Below are positions 4,533 through 5,072 of a DNA stretch of 5,072 nucleotides, piece after piece. Positions within the stretch are counted from its first letter, which is position 1; each line of letters opens with the position of its first letter. A program made the position numbers and the translations under genes. The notes under the pieces were generated by a model. The model saw only the letters and a list, made by a program, of their open reading frames with translations, was not told the origin of the DNA and searched no databases. The stretch comes from an uncultured Syntrophomonadaceae bacterium (GTDB lineage Bacteria; Bacillota; Syntrophomonadia; Syntrophomonadales; Syntrophomonadaceae): contig CALXSZ010000193.1 of assembly GCA_944391275.1 (NCBI GenBank), forward strand, positions 1 through 5,072, in the 5' to 3' direction.

Positions 4533-5072
4533 AAGATATTCTTATTCGCCATTGTGCACCCACGTTAGCAGGTATCAAAACAGGCAGTTTGTTTTCTTAC
4601 TTTTATATTTCAAAAAAGGCTTTTTTATCGGAAATACGCCGATTAAATCGACTTTTTGTACCCAAGGGTCTTTGTATCGTGCCACTGCAATACATCCAAA
4701 ACCGCGTATTAGTATATTTATTTCGTCCATCCAGTTTAAAAGAAGATTTAGCCAACGCGACCGCCAAAAAATTGTTGCAAGAAACAGGATATCACGGAAA
4801 ACAGTCTTCGCAATATCTTAATCAACTCATTCGAAGGCTGCATTATTACCAAAATTTCCCTCATGAAATTGGTCTTTTTCTTAGTTATCCCCCGGAAGAT
4901 GTTATCGGGTTTATTGAAAATCAAGCGCAAAATTTTAAATGTGTTGGATGTTGGAAAGTTTATGGCAATGAACAAATTGCACAAAAACGTTTTTTACAAT
5001 ATAAAAAATGTACGGCAATCTATTGTAAACAGCGAAATCAAGGAAAAAGTGTGATCGATCTGATTGTATCGG
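4526..5072 (+). CDS. DUF3793-family protein, 3'-truncated by the window edge
   Basis: The window holds 182 codons, nearly the whole of a protein usually about 190-200 residues long. Family hallmarks that I recognise are HCAPTLAGIKTG (9-20), FLSYPPEDVIGFIEN (118-132), a segment with Cys139 and Cys142 followed by WKVYG (143-147), and a late YKKCTAIYC region with Cys162 and Cys167. It looks soluble, with no signal peptide or membrane helix, and is rich in Cys (10, 50, 139, 142, 162, 167), which could bind a metal or take part in redox chemistry. Function of the family is unknown; in other anaerobes, from memory, it lies near flavodoxin or iron/heavy-metal genes. ATG 4526 follows GGAGGGG (4516-4522) closely. 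ATG 4514 is in frame but has no ribosome site. Position after the HMA gene implies a shared transcript and a metal-linked role by inference only. Confidence 0.87.
   Translation, partial: MLEDILIRHCAPTLAGIKTGSLFSYFYISKKAFLSEIRRLNRLFVPKGLCIVPLQYIQNRVLVYLFRPSSLKEDLANATAKKLLQETGYHGKQSSQYLNQLIRRLHYYQNFPHEIGLFLSYPPEDVIGFIENQAQNFKCVGCWKVYGNEQIAQKRFLQYKKCTAIYCKQRNQGKSVIDLIVS

Noticed and set aside
4471..4821. 116-codon plus-strand ORF before and over the DUF3793 gene
   Set aside because: It is an out-of-frame shadow of the DUF3793 gene, which has recognisable family motifs; its TTG start is too close to the AAGGAG site.
4748..4984. Minus-strand ORF inside the DUF3793 gene
   Set aside because: It is antisense to a recognised coding frame, without a convincing ribosome site or family similarity.

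Overview
The window looks like chromosomal DNA of a moderately low-GC Bacillota (Firmicutes) species, probably an anaerobe of the Clostridia or Negativicutes. The reasons are strong AGGAGG-type ribosome sites, sigma-A-like promoters with TTGACA boxes, some GTG/TTG starts, and a DUF3793 protein next to a one-domain heavy-metal-associated (HMA) protein, families I know mainly from such anaerobes. The genus cannot be read from the sequence. No insertion sequence, phage gene, CRISPR array, rRNA or tRNA was seen.

Layout. Bases 1-1602 (minus) carry the N-terminal 534 codons of a class A penicillin-binding protein, whose C-terminus lies outside the window. Bases 1603-2041 are a divergent intergenic region: a weak candidate promoter for the PBP, a strong promoter for the right-hand gene (TTGACA/TATAGT, 1756-1785), and then a leader of about 250 nt. 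Bases 2042-3016 (plus) encode a CorA-family divalent-cation transporter. A symmetric hairpin at 3017-3049 serves as terminator for it and for the convergent ZIP-family metal transporter at 3086-3874 (minus). Bases 3875-4129 are a second divergent region, with one promoter each way and a perfect 15-bp palindrome over the rightward -10 box. Bases 4130-4387 encode the HMA protein. Bases 4388-4525 hold a GC-rich hairpin and a short overlapping ORF. From 4526 to the window end runs a DUF3793 protein whose 3' end is outside the window.

How it fits together. Three neighbouring genes handle metal ions: CorA (Mg2+/Co2+/Ni2+ class), ZIP (Zn2+/Fe2+/Mn2+ class) and HMA (soft-metal binding through CxxC). 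The HMA and DUF3793 genes are probably co-transcribed. The PBP is an unrelated cell-wall gene that shares only the divergent upstream region.

The most interesting part is the corA leader. It holds two short ORFs with good ribosome sites. The second, 29 codons, begins MEPVPDPS, closely resembling the start of the enterobacterial Mg2+-sensing leader peptide MgtL (MEPDPTP..., from memory). Its stop codon overlaps a TTG candidate start of corA, and two mutually exclusive RNA pairings can be drawn around the corA Shine-Dalgarno. This suggests translation-coupled Mg2+ sensing of a CorA transporter in a Gram-positive-type lineage. The sequence elements are seen; the mechanism is inference.
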